64,000 nt of DNA, taken from an uncultured Acetatifactor sp. (GTDB taxonomy: Bacteria > Bacillota > Clostridia > Lachnospirales > Lachnospiraceae). The position numbers and the translations under genes were made by a program. The DNA lies in assembly GCA_934426825.1 (NCBI GenBank), contig CAKRYI010000001.1, positions 310,001-374,000 on the forward strand, in the 5' to 3' direction. Positions 24,654 to 33,635 of this stretch are shown in pieces; position 1 is the stretch's first letter; every line of letters begins with the position of its first letter. The notes beneath the pieces were generated by a model. The model did no database searches. It had not been told where the DNA came from and saw only the letters and a list, made by a program, of their open reading frames with translations.

Positions 24654-26606
24654 TTAATATAATTTGCGTATGACACATCCGTTATAAAAAGACAACAGGA
24701 TAGTCTCCGATTCATAACCGCTCTCAGCCATCTGCTTTGCCGCATTCTGGCTCATTCCGACGCCGTGGCCGAAGCCGCCGCCTGACAAAGTATATCCTAC
24801 CACATTTTCCTTCTCTTTGCCAACAGTCAAAACAAAAAATCCGCTGGGCAGAATCGTCGGCATATCCACCTTGCTGCCGTCCTGCCGAACCACCTTGCTT
24901 TTCCCGTCATCCAGCACATAACGGATATTGTGCTCCGATATAACTTTGTAAGTATTTTTCTCCGTCACAATCACCAGTTCATCCGCCACACCGCCGGCTC
25001 CCCGCTTTGCAATATACATATCTTTGATTTGCGTAAAATTCACCGGTTCTTTTGCGACAAACTCCTCACCGTCCAAGGTAAGCACCAGTTTTTCATTGGC
25101 GTGATACCTTTTTTTAAGTGTTTCATTCATGACATTCACGTCAATTTCAGGCACCTGATAACTCCACCGGTACCAGTTTTCCGACACCTCAAAATCGTCT
25201 GCATTTTTTGACGTAATAAATTCTTTAAATTTTTCCTCGTCCTTTAATTCCTCGCCCAGTGTATCCGCCTGCGCTGCGGCAGCTGTTACCATAATATCTG
25301 CATTCTCCTGATTGCCCACGATGGCACTGCTCATTGCCGCCATTTCACTGTGGCTGACGGAGCGTGCACTCAGATAATCTATCTGCTCCGCCTCCTTTGT
25401 TTTCCACACACGGGCGTCGCTTCCCACCCCGCAGGATGTGGAATAATAGTAGGTTCCCGCCAGTTCTCCCCCCTGCGTATACAAAAGTTCCCCGTAAGTC
25501 TCCTTCACGGCGGTGGTGGCGCTCTCCTGCTCCGTAATATTATTGTATACCTGATAGGAGGTGCTGTCGTCCACATGGGCGCCGTACTGCGGATAGCCCG
25601 CCTTCCTCATATGTCCGTAGGCATAAGTTCTGGCACAGATTGCCTGCGCCTTCAACGCCTCCCCCGGATACGACGCCGGCATCTCACTGGGCACAACACT
25701 GTAGAGATATTCTTCCAGCGGCAGCTCGTTCACCACCGCCAGTTTTCCTTCCGTCTGCAGAATCTCCAGTTTCCCCCTGTATGCCGGAGTTCCCTGACTG
25801 CGGGTTACATTTTTAAGTAATACTTTTCCGGTCAGGACATTCGGTGTAAATACCACCCTGTTTCCGCTAAAATAAGGACTGTCCGGGGTAATCACTATCT
25901 CTTCCCCCGCTCCGTGAACCTCCTCTGACGGCTGCTCCAAATCTCCGTACCGAATGGTAAAATCCGTGTCCGATGATACGACAACCTGCTCATGCAGCAG
26001 GGCACCAAAATCTGCCGTTTTCAAAAGAACCCTGATTACTTCCATAGATTCTTCCCGCACCATGAGCAGACCACAGATTTTGCCGTTTTCCATAACCAAA
26101 TCGGCAAAATCATATCCGATAACCAAATCCTTTGCCGTGCACATAGACAAACTGTTATAGATTCGATACCCCTTGTAATCTGCAGCCAAGGATAGCTTTC
26201 CATAGCCCTCCACTTCCACAGCGGAATCGTCCGCGCTCAAAATACGCCCATTGATTTTCTCCGCTTTAACCGCTATATCCGTCACCAATCCGTCCGTCAG
26301 GGTAATGTCCGCAATCTGCTCTCTTGCATTTGCGTATTCCGACACCTCCCCATATGTATACTGCCTCTCCTGTCCATCCGCAAAAATCTTAAGTCCGTTG
26401 TCATCCGCCTCCATGACCCAGACATTGCGCAAAACCTCGATTACCGGAATGTGTTCCTCCGGTTCGGGTTCCTCCTTCTGTGATAAAAGTGCCCTAATCA
26501 GGCACCCCAAGAGCAAAACAATTACCAATATAAAACCAAGCACACAGACATACGCTTTGATTTGCATGCGCTGTGCCTTGCTCAATCTTCCGCCTTCTTT
26601 TCCCAC
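24654..26606 (-). CDS. SpoIID/LytB-domain protein
   Basis: 650 residues with an N-terminal membrane anchor (about 20-42, VCVLGFILVIVLLLG), an extracytoplasmic beta-rich region (45-290) without recognised family, and a C-terminal SpoIID domain. That domain has the signature YSVVPSEMPASYPGEALKAQ, then YYYSTSCGV and GGGFGHGVGMSQNAAKQM. SpoIID is a lytic transglycosylase needed for engulfment during sporulation; this protein is much longer than canonical SpoIID (about 340 residues) and is likelier a paralogue acting on peptidoglycan. The first possible start, GTG 26606, directly touches an AGGAG, which is too close; TTG 26585 or ATG 26567 are alternatives. Confidence 0.88.
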   Translation of the reverse strand: MGKEGGRLSKAQRMQIKAYVCVLGFILVIVLLLGCLIRALLSQKEEPEPEEHIPVIEVLRNVWVMEADDNGLKIFADGQERQYTYGEVSEYANAREQIADITLTDGLVTDIAVKAEKINGRILSADDSAVEVEGYGKLSLAADYKGYRIYNSLSMCTAKDLVIGYDFADLVMENGKICGLLMVREESMEVIRVLLKTADFGALLHEQVVVSSDTDFTIRYGDLEQPSEEVHGAGEEIVITPDSPYFSGNRVVFTPNVLTGKVLLKNVTRSQGTPAYRGKLEILQTEGKLAVVNELPLEEYLYSVVPSEMPASYPGEALKAQAICARTYAYGHMRKAGYPQYGAHVDDSTSYQVYNNITEQESATTAVKETYGELLYTQGGELAGTYYYSTSCGVGSDARVWKTKEAEQIDYLSARSVSHSEMAAMSSAIVGNQENADIMVTAAAAQADTLGEELKDEEKFKEFITSKNADDFEVSENWYRWSYQVPEIDVNVMNETLKKRYHANEKLVLTLDGEEFVAKEPVNFTQIKDMYIAKRGAGGVADELVIVTEKNTYKVISEHNIRYVLDDGKSKVVRQDGSKVDMPTILPSGFFVLTVGKEKENVVGYTLSGGGFGHGVGMSQNAAKQMAESGYESETILLSFYNGCVIRKLY

Positions 26607-26639
26607 TCCTAAGCCCTCATCTATTTTTTCATCTTAAAA

Positions 26640-26661
26640 GAGCAGTCCGCCCGGACTGCTC
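26640..26661 (-). terminator. Terminator downstream of the 6S RNA gene
   Basis: GAGCAGTCCG-GG-CGGACTGCTC, perfect 10-bp stem followed by TTTT on the minus strand. It lies 36 nt after the 3' end of the 6S RNA and 34 nt before the SpoIID start. Confidence 0.8.
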
Positions 26662-26696
26662 TCTTCATTTGTATCGCATTTATTGTATTGCATTTT

Positions 26697-26886
26697 TATT
26701 GCCCAAAATGCCGCCTCTTGTTTTTTGACTCCTAGCTAGGCTAGGTGGGTAACCGCAACCAACCTTTTGCCTTCCCTTCCAATCCTCTAAAAGAGTGAGG
26801 GCTTGACAGCCACTTGGCAATATAGGAATCCCGTTTAAAGTAAATGTAGGTTCAAAACTAACAAGAGTTATCGTGCATCTCAGGTT
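26697..26886 (-). ncRNA. ssrS: 6S RNA
   Basis: A 190-nt non-coding unit on the minus strand with a perfect-spacing promoter and a downstream terminator. The ends pair: CCTGAGATGC (26875-26884) with GCATTTTGGG (26702-26711), ten consecutive pairs counting G-U. They resemble the E. coli 6S ends (CUGAGAUG ... GGCGGCAU). Between them lie further inverted segments around a large A/U-rich internal region (TTTTGAACCTACATTT), as in 6S RNA, which mimics an open promoter and binds sigma-A RNA polymerase. Assigned by structure and end similarity from memory; a covariance search would settle it. Confidence 0.75.
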
Positions 26887-26892
26887 AATTAT

Positions 26893-26921
26893 ATTATAGT
26901 CAATTTACCCCAAGAATACAA
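26893..26921 (-). promoter_or_regulatory. 6S RNA promoter
   Basis: TTGTAT, 17 nt, TATAAT (perfect -10) on the minus strand. Predicted start about 26886, which coincides with the 5' end of the terminal stem. Confidence 0.75.
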
Positions 26922-26959
26922 CTGTAATATTTACCAATTTATGAATTTTGTTCAAAAAT

Positions 26960-26987
26960 AAGGGGAACAGAAAACTCTGCTCCCCTT
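26960..26987 (-). terminator. pckA terminator
   Basis: AAGGGGAGCAGA / TCTGTTCCCCTT stem followed by ATTTTTG on the minus strand, 27 nt after the pckA stop. Confidence 0.85.
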
Positions 26988-27013
26988 ACCTAAAATTCTA
27001 ATCAACCTATGAA

Positions 27014-28618
27014 TTACAGCTGAGGACCTGCGGATACAAGTGCCTTACCTGCATCATTGCCTTCGTATTTAGCGAAGTTCTTAATAAATCTCTCAGCCAG
27101 ATCCTTTGCCTTAGCTTCCCACTCAGAAGCATCTGCGTAGGTGTCACGAGGATCAAGGATTCTGGAATCAACACCGGGAAGCTCTGTAGGAACCTCGAAG
27201 TTGAAGTAAGGAATCTTCTTGGTAGGTGCGTTCTTGATGTCTCCGTTTAAGATTGCGTCGATAATTCCACGGGTATCCTTAATGGAGATACGCTTGCCTG
27301 TACCATTCCATCCGGTGTTAACCAGATATGCCTTAGCGCCGCTCTTCTCCATCTTCTTAACCAGCTCTTCTGCATACTTTGTAGGATGCAGCTCCAGGAA
27401 TGCCTGACCGAAGCAAGCAGAGAAGGTAGGGGTAGGCTCAGTAATTCCGCGCTCGGTACCAGCCAGTTTAGCTGTAAATCCGGACAGGAAGTAGTACTGG
27501 GTCTGCTCAGGTGTCAGAACAGATACGGGAGGCAGTACGCCGAAAGCATCTGCGGACAGGAAGATTACGTTCTTTGCAGCAGGTGCGGAAGAAATCGGAC
27601 GTACAATGTTCTTAATATGATTGATAGGATAAGAAACACGGGTATTCTCGGTTACGCTCTTATCGTCGAAATCAATCTTGCCGTTCTCGTCCAGAGTAAC
27701 GTTCTCAAGCAATGCGTTTCTCTTGATTGCATTGTAGATGTCGGGCTCGGAATCTTTATCAAGGTTAATAACCTTTGCGTAGCATCCGCCCTCAAAGTTG
27801 AATACGCCGTTGTCATCCCAGCCGTGCTCGTCATCACCAATCAGAAGACGCTTAGGGTCGGTAGACAGTGTGGTCTTACCGGTTCCGGACAGGCCGAAGA
27901 AAATAGCGGTATTCTCACCGTTCATATCGGTGTTTGCGGAGCAGTGCATGGAAGCCATGCCCTTCAGAGGCAGGTAGTAGTTCATCATGGAGAACATACC
28001 CTTCTTCATCTCTCCGCCGTACCATGTATTTACGATTACCTGCTCACGGCTGGTAATATTGAACATTACAGCAGTCTCAGAGTTCAGACCAAGCTCTTTG
28101 TAGTTCTCAACTTTTGCCTTGGAAGCGTTGTAAACAACGAAATCAGGCTCGAAGTCTTTGAGTTCTTCCTCGGTAGGACGGATGAACATATTGGTTACAA
28201 AGTGTGCCTGCCAAGCTACTTCAACGATGAAACGGATTGCCATACGGGTATCCTTGTTAGCGCCGCAGAAAGCATCAACAACGAAAAGTCTCTTGTTGGA
28301 CAGCTCTTTCAGTGCGATGTCCTTTACTGCTTTCCATGCTTCCTGAGTAGCAGGGTGGTTGTCGTTCTTATATTCATCAGAGGTCCACCATACAGTATCT
28401 TTGGAGTTCTCATCCACAACGATGAATTTATCTTTGGGAGAACGTCCTGTGTAAATACCGGTCATTACGTTCACTGCACCGAGTTCACTTACCTGGCCCT
28501 TCTCATATCCTTCCAGACCGGGTTTGGTCTCTTCCTCAAACAGAGTCTCGAAAGAAGGGTTGTAAACAACTTCTGTAGTTCCGGTAATGCCATACTTGCT
28601 TAAATTAATTTCTGCCAT
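27014..28618 (-). CDS. pckA: Phosphoenolpyruvate carboxykinase (ATP)
   Basis: Interconverts oxaloacetate + ATP and PEP + CO2 + ADP. In fermenting gut anaerobes it can run toward oxaloacetate. 534 residues, standard for the ATP-type enzyme. Visible motifs: kinase-1a P-loop GLSGTGKTTLS (about residue 240), the substrate-binding segment TGRSPKDKFIV and the metal/adenine-binding stretches DDEHGWDDNGVFNFEGG and TRVSYPI. The start at 28618 has AAGGAAAA upstream. Single-gene unit with its own promoter (28681-28709) and terminator. The oxaloacetate node connects it functionally with the decarboxylase operon at 58.5-63.8 kb. Confidence 0.97.
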   Translation of the reverse strand: MAEINLSKYGITGTTEVVYNPSFETLFEEETKPGLEGYEKGQVSELGAVNVMTGIYTGRSPKDKFIVVDENSKDTVWWTSDEYKNDNHPATQEAWKAVKDIALKELSNKRLFVVDAFCGANKDTRMAIRFIVEVAWQAHFVTNMFIRPTEEELKDFEPDFVVYNASKAKVENYKELGLNSETAVMFNITSREQVIVNTWYGGEMKKGMFSMMNYYLPLKGMASMHCSANTDMNGENTAIFFGLSGTGKTTLSTDPKRLLIGDDEHGWDDNGVFNFEGGCYAKVINLDKDSEPDIYNAIKRNALLENVTLDENGKIDFDDKSVTENTRVSYPINHIKNIVRPISSAPAAKNVIFLSADAFGVLPPVSVLTPEQTQYYFLSGFTAKLAGTERGITEPTPTFSACFGQAFLELHPTKYAEELVKKMEKSGAKAYLVNTGWNGTGKRISIKDTRGIIDAILNGDIKNAPTKKIPYFNFEVPTELPGVDSRILDPRDTYADASEWEAKAKDLAERFIKNFAKYEGNDAGKALVSAGPQL

Positions 28619-28680
28619 TTTTCCTTAACCTCTTTCCTTTATTAGTAGATAAAATATCTCTTATCTCTTGCATCGGTAGT

Positions 28681-28709
28681 ATTATCTCAAAACCGTTTAA
28701 AAATGTCAA
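28681..28709 (-). promoter_or_regulatory. pckA promoter
   Basis: TTGACA, 17 nt, GATAAT on the minus strand, 63 nt upstream of the start codon. Confidence 0.65.
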
Positions 28710-28744
28710 TAAACCCCACTAAATTTTATAGTGTTTTTAGACTT

Positions 28745-30550
28745 TTATTCTGTTACCGCACAAGTCTCTTCTTTCAGCCATTTCCGCTCCTCTTCGTTTA
28801 AATAAGGAGAAATTTTTTCAAATACCGTCTGCTGGTATTGATGGAACAGCTTTTTCTGGGTATCATTCAGATAAGTCTCATCGACCGCATCTCTGTCAAT
28901 GGGTACCCATGTGAGCGTCTCAAAGTGCATGAACTGTCCATACTCGTTCTTTACATCATTTTTTGCCACCATCACATTTTCAATGCGGATGCCATGACTT
29001 CCTTCTATATAAATACCCGGTTCATTGGTTACGTCCATGCCGTCCTCGATGACAGCCTCACTCGTTCCTTCCGCAAAACGCCAGCGCAGGCTCTGGGGAC
29101 CCTCATGCACATTCAATATATAGCCCACTCCGTGACCTGTACCGCATTTATAGTCAAGGTTCATATCCCAAATAGGCTGTCTTGCCAGAATATCCAGATT
29201 CCTTCCGGTACAGCCGTACAGCCAGTGTGCCTGCGTCATCTGTAACATTGCCGCCGCTACCATGGTGTAATGTTTCTTGATTTCGTCGGAAACCGGACCA
29301 AGAACAATGGTTCTTGTCACATCCGTGGTGCCGCCCAGATATTGTCCGCCGGAATCCACCAACAACATTCCTTCCGGTGCAAGGGACGCACAGTTGTCCT
29401 TCGTCGCCTCATAGTGCATCATCGCAGCATTTGCCTTATATCCCGCAATCGTGGGAAAAGACAAGTCCAAAAACTCCGGAATGGCACGTCTTAGCTGTTC
29501 CAGATAATCTGCGGCGCTGACCTCTGTCATTTCGATTTTGCCCACATTCTTTTTCAGCCAGTAAATAAACTTTGTCACCGCCACACTGTCACGCAGATAA
29601 ATTTTCTGCATATTGGCAAGCTCCACCGGATTTTTCACTGCCTTCAAAAGTTCCGTAGGATTATTCTTTTCAATTACCGTATGTTTGTCGCACAAAGTCT
29701 TATAAAGTGCATAGCTGCAATATCTGGGGTCTGTTAAAATTTTCCCGCCCTCCGGCAGATTTTGCAGATAATCCACAATGTCTCCATACTCTTTCACCGT
29801 GATTTTCTGCTCCGTCAGATACTCTCTGACCGTATCAACCAACGCCTTGTCCTGCACAAACAAAACGGCCTCTGTCCGGGTAATATATCCGTAGGACATT
29901 GCCACCGGATTACATTCCACATCACACCCTCTGATGTTAAACAGCCACATCAAATCGTCCAGCTTGGTAAGAAGCATACTGTCCACACCCAGTTCGGACA
30001 GCTTTTCCCTTGTCTGCTTTAATTTCTCCGATACGCTGCAGCCGGCAATCTTCTCGTCCAGAACCGTCACCCTTCCCGCCGGGAACGGTGGTCTGTCCGT
30101 CCAAAGTCCCTCTGCTAAATCCTGTGTGTAAGCGAAACGTATCTTTTTGTCTGCCAGACTTTTTTCGTATTTTTTGCCCTCTCTGGCGGAAATCACTCTT
30201 CCGTCAAATCCAAGAGTCTGCCCCTCCGCCATATGGGTTTTTAAAAATTCCTCTATGGTAGGAACGCCGTCGTCTAACATACGGAACAGGGTAACCGTCG
30301 TCCCTTCCAGTTCATGCTCCGCCTGAATAAAATATCTTCCGTCCGTCCACAATCCGGCGCCCTCCTGCCATACAAGGAGCGTTCCGTTGGAACCGGTAAA
30401 GTTGGAAAAATACTCTCTCACCTTGAAATAATCGTTGACATACTCGGAATTGTGGAAATCCGCCGTAGGAATCATATAAAAATCAATTCCCGCCTCCCGC
30501 ATCTTTCCTCTGAGTGCCTGTAATCTGTTCTGAATCACGCTGTTCTCCAT
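28745..30550 (-). CDS. Xaa-Pro aminopeptidase, M24 family, long form
   Basis: Cytosolic metallopeptidase that releases an N-terminal residue before proline. 601 residues: two creatinase-like N-terminal domains (about 1-155 and 160-310) and a C-terminal pita-bread M24 domain. Metal ligands appear in LVDSGGQYLGGTTDVTRT (two Asp), TGHGVGYILNVHEG (His) and NEPGIYIEGSHG / GIRIENV (two Glu). The three-domain architecture is that of eukaryotic cytosolic APP1 and its bacterial homologues rather than E. coli PepP (about 440 residues). It follows deoC by 26 nt and likely shares its transcript. Confidence 0.94.
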   Translation of the reverse strand: MENSVIQNRLQALRGKMREAGIDFYMIPTADFHNSEYVNDYFKVREYFSNFTGSNGTLLVWQEGAGLWTDGRYFIQAEHELEGTTVTLFRMLDDGVPTIEEFLKTHMAEGQTLGFDGRVISAREGKKYEKSLADKKIRFAYTQDLAEGLWTDRPPFPAGRVTVLDEKIAGCSVSEKLKQTREKLSELGVDSMLLTKLDDLMWLFNIRGCDVECNPVAMSYGYITRTEAVLFVQDKALVDTVREYLTEQKITVKEYGDIVDYLQNLPEGGKILTDPRYCSYALYKTLCDKHTVIEKNNPTELLKAVKNPVELANMQKIYLRDSVAVTKFIYWLKKNVGKIEMTEVSAADYLEQLRRAIPEFLDLSFPTIAGYKANAAMMHYEATKDNCASLAPEGMLLVDSGGQYLGGTTDVTRTIVLGPVSDEIKKHYTMVAAAMLQMTQAHWLYGCTGRNLDILARQPIWDMNLDYKCGTGHGVGYILNVHEGPQSLRWRFAEGTSEAVIEDGMDVTNEPGIYIEGSHGIRIENVMVAKNDVKNEYGQFMHFETLTWVPIDRDAVDETYLNDTQKKLFHQYQQTVFEKISPYLNEEERKWLKEETCAVTE

Positions 30551-30576
30551 CTCACATTCACACCTTTCTGTGCCTA

Positions 30577-31239
30577 TTACTGCTCTTCCAAATAACTGTG
30601 CAAAAGTCCCACCGCTCTGGAGGTTCCCACTCTGTCGCAGCCAAGTTCCAGAAACATTTCCAAATCCTCTACCGTGGAAACACCCCCGGCTGCTTTGATT
30701 TTTACATTGGGACCAATATGCTTTTTGAACAGTTCAATATCCTCTTTCGTTGCACCTCCCGTGCCGAATCCTGTGGAAGTCTTGATATAATCTGCCCCGG
30801 CATTGGTAACCGCATGGCACATGGCAATTTTTTCTTCTTCCGTCAGATAACAGGTTTCCACAATTACCTTTAAAATATGATCTCCGCATGCCTTTTTCAG
30901 AATCCGGATTTCTTTTTCTACCTTTTCATACAACCCGTTTTTGACGTCTGCGATATTGATTACCATATCGATTTCATTGCAGCCGTCTGCAAGCGCCTGT
31001 CTGACTTCCTCCACCTTTGCTTCCGTGACGCTGTAGCCTAACGGGAATCCCACTACTGTACAGATATTCACCTTATCCCCGTAAGTCTCATGGATTCTCC
31101 TGATATATGCCGGCGGCACACAGACGCTGGCGGTGTGATATTTGACCGCTTCCTCACACAGTGTCACAATATCCTCCCATGTGGCATAGGGCTTTAACTG
31201 GGTATGGTCTACTTTTTTTAACATTTCCTCTGCTGTCAT
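30577..31239 (-). CDS. deoC: Deoxyribose-phosphate aldolase
   Basis: Cleaves 2-deoxyribose-5-phosphate to acetaldehyde and glyceraldehyde-3-phosphate in deoxynucleoside breakdown. 220 residues from ATG 31239, which has AAGGAGGAG upstream and matches the family start (MTAEEMLKKVDHTQLKPYA). The TIM-barrel lysines lie in DHILKVIVETCYL and NVKIKAAGGV, where Lys forms the Schiff base. No other deo gene is nearby; it sits between thrC and pepP. Confidence 0.96.
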   Translation of the reverse strand: MTAEEMLKKVDHTQLKPYATWEDIVTLCEEAVKYHTASVCVPPAYIRRIHETYGDKVNICTVVGFPLGYSVTEAKVEEVRQALADGCNEIDMVINIADVKNGLYEKVEKEIRILKKACGDHILKVIVETCYLTEEEKIAMCHAVTNAGADYIKTSTGFGTGGATKEDIELFKKHIGPNVKIKAAGGVSTVEDLEMFLELGCDRVGTSRAVGLLHSYLEEQ

Positions 31240-31251
31240 TGTCTCCTCCTT

Positions 31252-31286
31252 AAAAAAAGAGGGAAGCCCCAACGAGACTCCCCCTT
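31252..31286 (-). terminator. thrC terminator
   Basis: GGGGGAGTCTC, short loop, GGGGCTTCCCTC followed by TTTTTT on the minus strand, between the thrC stop and the deoC ribosome-binding site. Confidence 0.75.
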
Positions 31287-31308
31287 GCTCTCTTTTATCC
31301 GATTCTGT

Positions 31309-32802
31309 TTAAATATTCAGAAATTCCTTTACTACTTCCGGCATTTTGTCAACATCACACTCTTTGTCATGAAGGACGGGAGCGGTACGAATTTCCTCGA
31401 TAGCTGCGGGAACCTTCACATTTGCGAGTTTGGAAAGTTCATCCACCAGTTCAAAATCACCCATAGCGTCATACTTTTCATCAATGGCGTTCATAACGCT
31501 TCTGGTAAACTTGAAAGGACTTGCGGTAGACGCAATCACTGTCTTCTTCGCATCCTTTGTCTCTGCCAGATACTTCTGATATACTGCAGACGCCACAGCA
31601 GTATGGGTATCAATCACATATCCGCAGGCGTTGTAAAGACGCTTAATCTCCTCAGCCGTCTCAGCTTCGGTCGCATAATTTCCATAGAAATCAGCCAGCT
31701 CTTTCTGCATCTCGGCGGTGATTTCATATTTTCCTTCCCCGCTCAGTGCATTCATCAAATCACGGTTCTTGTCCGCATCATTTCCGGCAATGCGGTAAAT
31801 CAGACGCTCCAAGTTGCTGGAAATCAGAATGTCCATGGAAGGTGACGTTGTGAGAATAAACTCTCTGTTTCTGTCATATGTACCGGTACGGAAGAAATCA
31901 TACAGCACCTTATTGTCGTTGGACGCACAAATCAGCTTTGCAATGGGCAGTCCCATATTTTTTGCATAAAATGCAGCCAGAATATTTCCAAAGTTACCGG
32001 TGGGCACTACTACGTTGATTTCCTCGCCGTCAGCAATCTTACCCTCGTTTAACAATTTTACATAAGCATATACATAATAGCAAATCTGGGGAACCAGTCT
32101 TCCGATATTAATGGAGTTTGCGGAGGAGAACTGGAATCCCTTTCCGTCCATTTCCTTTGCCAGTTCCTTATCGTTGAACATCTTCTTCACACCGGTCTGT
32201 GCATCATCAAAATTACCGTGAATTGCCACTACCATAGTGTTGTCACCCTTTTGGGTTACCATCTGCTTTTCCTGAATGGGGCTGACACCGTTCTTCGGAT
32301 AGAATACCACAATCCGGGTGCCTTCCACATCTGCAAATCCTGCCAGTGCAGCCTTTCCGGTATCTCCGGAGGTTGCGGTCAGAATAACAATTTCATTTTT
32401 AATATGGTTCTTCCTTGCGGAAGTAATCATCAGATGAGGCAGAATGGACAGCGCCATATCCTTAAACGCAATCGTGGAACCGTGGAACAATTCCAGATAA
32501 TAAGCTCCCTCTGCTTCCACCAAAGGCGCAATCACATCCGTATCAAATTTCTTATCATAAGCTCTGTCAATACAGGTTTTCAGCTCTTCCTCCGTAAAAT
32601 CGGTCAGGAACAGTTTCATTACCTCATATGCCACTTCCTGATAGGTCATGCCTGCCAGTTCTTTTAAACTCTTGTCCAATGCAGGAATATGGTCGGGCAC
32701 GAACAGACCTCCATCATCGGAAAGTCCTTTCAGAATTGCCTCAGACGCTTTCACCTTTGTTCCATTGCTTCTCGTACTGTTGTATAACACTTCCATATCC
32801 AT
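31309..32802 (-). CDS. thrC: Threonine synthase
   Basis: PLP enzyme converting O-phosphohomoserine to threonine. 497 residues from ATG 32802 (AAAGG 5 nt upstream); an ATG two codons on (32796) is almost equally good. The longer reading frame to 32883 is not supported. Family start YNSTRSNG, PLP lysine in HGSTIAFKDMALS, phosphate-binding ATSGDTGKAAL and PTGNFGNILAAFYAK are visible. This is the longer, yeast/E. coli-type subfamily. No hom or thrB next to it. Confidence 0.96.
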   Translation of the reverse strand: MDMEVLYNSTRSNGTKVKASEAILKGLSDDGGLFVPDHIPALDKSLKELAGMTYQEVAYEVMKLFLTDFTEEELKTCIDRAYDKKFDTDVIAPLVEAEGAYYLELFHGSTIAFKDMALSILPHLMITSARKNHIKNEIVILTATSGDTGKAALAGFADVEGTRIVVFYPKNGVSPIQEKQMVTQKGDNTMVVAIHGNFDDAQTGVKKMFNDKELAKEMDGKGFQFSSANSINIGRLVPQICYYVYAYVKLLNEGKIADGEEINVVVPTGNFGNILAAFYAKNMGLPIAKLICASNDNKVLYDFFRTGTYDRNREFILTTSPSMDILISSNLERLIYRIAGNDADKNRDLMNALSGEGKYEITAEMQKELADFYGNYATEAETAEEIKRLYNACGYVIDTHTAVASAVYQKYLAETKDAKKTVIASTASPFKFTRSVMNAIDEKYDAMGDFELVDELSKLANVKVPAAIEEIRTAPVLHDKECDVDKMPEVVKEFLNI

Positions 32803-32888
32803 CCATACCTTTCCACTGTATCTTACGAAGGTTTCCTTCCTTATCTTCTGCGCTATTATAGCATACATTTTCATGCGGTGCAATTAAT

Positions 32889-33524
32889 TTAGTTCGGCAA
32901 AGCAAAGAATTCATGCCCGCCGTGGCAGAATAAAAATACCAGATGGGTGTCAAACCACTTCATTTTGTCTGAATCGGCGTATTTTCGTGCCGCAAAAAAC
33001 AGCGCCCCTTGGGAAATATCCTCCCCGTCCAAAGCTCGTCCCACCGCTTCCACCGTTTCGTCGCTGACCTTCACTTTCCAGTATGCCCCGTTTGCCACCG
33101 GCGAAAACTGCGTTACTCCGTTTTCTTTCTGAAAAACTACCTCCGATACACTGTCGGGAAATCCCTCCTCTGCCACACGGTTTAAAACCACGTTTGCCAC
33201 AAGCAGTTTTCCCTCAATGTCCTCCGTTCCCGCCTCAGCCTCCACAATTCTGAGTAATGCCTCCATATCTTTCTCACAGAGCAATGCCTCCGCATTTCTT
33301 TCCCTTTCCACCACCTGATAATCCACAATGCGCTGTCCGGATGCCGCAAGCGTGGCAATCCCCATGGCATTTTTCTTGGCATCTGCCGTATACTGCTCGT
33401 CCAACCGTGTTTCATATGCCGGAATGGACGCTTTTTTATTTTCCTCCACCCCTCTGATACACAAAAAACTGAATAAAATCAAGAGGTTAATAAGCATCAG
33501 TCCGCTCATGGCTTTCTTATACAT
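32889..33524 (-). CDS. SleB/CwlJ-type cell wall hydrolase, membrane anchored
   Basis: 211 residues from ATG 33524 (AGGAG just upstream; an in-frame extension to 33797 would run into the divergent gene's promoter region). An N-terminal hydrophobic segment (about 6-26, SGLMLINLLILFSFLCIRG) anchors it or serves as a signal peptide. The C-terminal half is a hydrolase_2 domain: LLRIVEAEAGTEDIEGKLLV with the catalytic Glu, ANVVLNRVAEEGFPDSV and VTQFSPVANGAYW. Family members cut spore cortex or vegetative peptidoglycan at germination or growth. No peptidoglycan-binding repeat is present. Cortex lytic role is inference. Confidence 0.88.
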   Translation of the reverse strand: MYKKAMSGLMLINLLILFSFLCIRGVEENKKASIPAYETRLDEQYTADAKKNAMGIATLAASGQRIVDYQVVERERNAEALLCEKDMEALLRIVEAEAGTEDIEGKLLVANVVLNRVAEEGFPDSVSEVVFQKENGVTQFSPVANGAYWKVKVSDETVEAVGRALDGEDISQGALFFAARKYADSDKMKWFDTHLVFLFCHGGHEFFALPN

Positions 33525-33635
33525 ATCTCCTAATAATCCTTTCCCCTTTTTGGAATCTACACAATTATTAGTGTATGAGCGCTTCCCTGAAAATATTCTC
33601 TTTCTTTTTTGCACCGGAGATACTATAATTTGTTT

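Noticed and set aside
26697..26886. Alternative readings of the pckA-spoIID gap as a T-box, tRNA or small ORF
   Set aside because: No T-box core, no cloverleaf with CCA-type acceptor end, and no start codon with ribosome-binding site; end pairing fits 6S RNA.
27386..28603. 405-codon plus-strand open frame opposite pckA
   Set aside because: It mirrors the pckA codons and has no ribosome-binding site or recognisable domain; pckA is certain.
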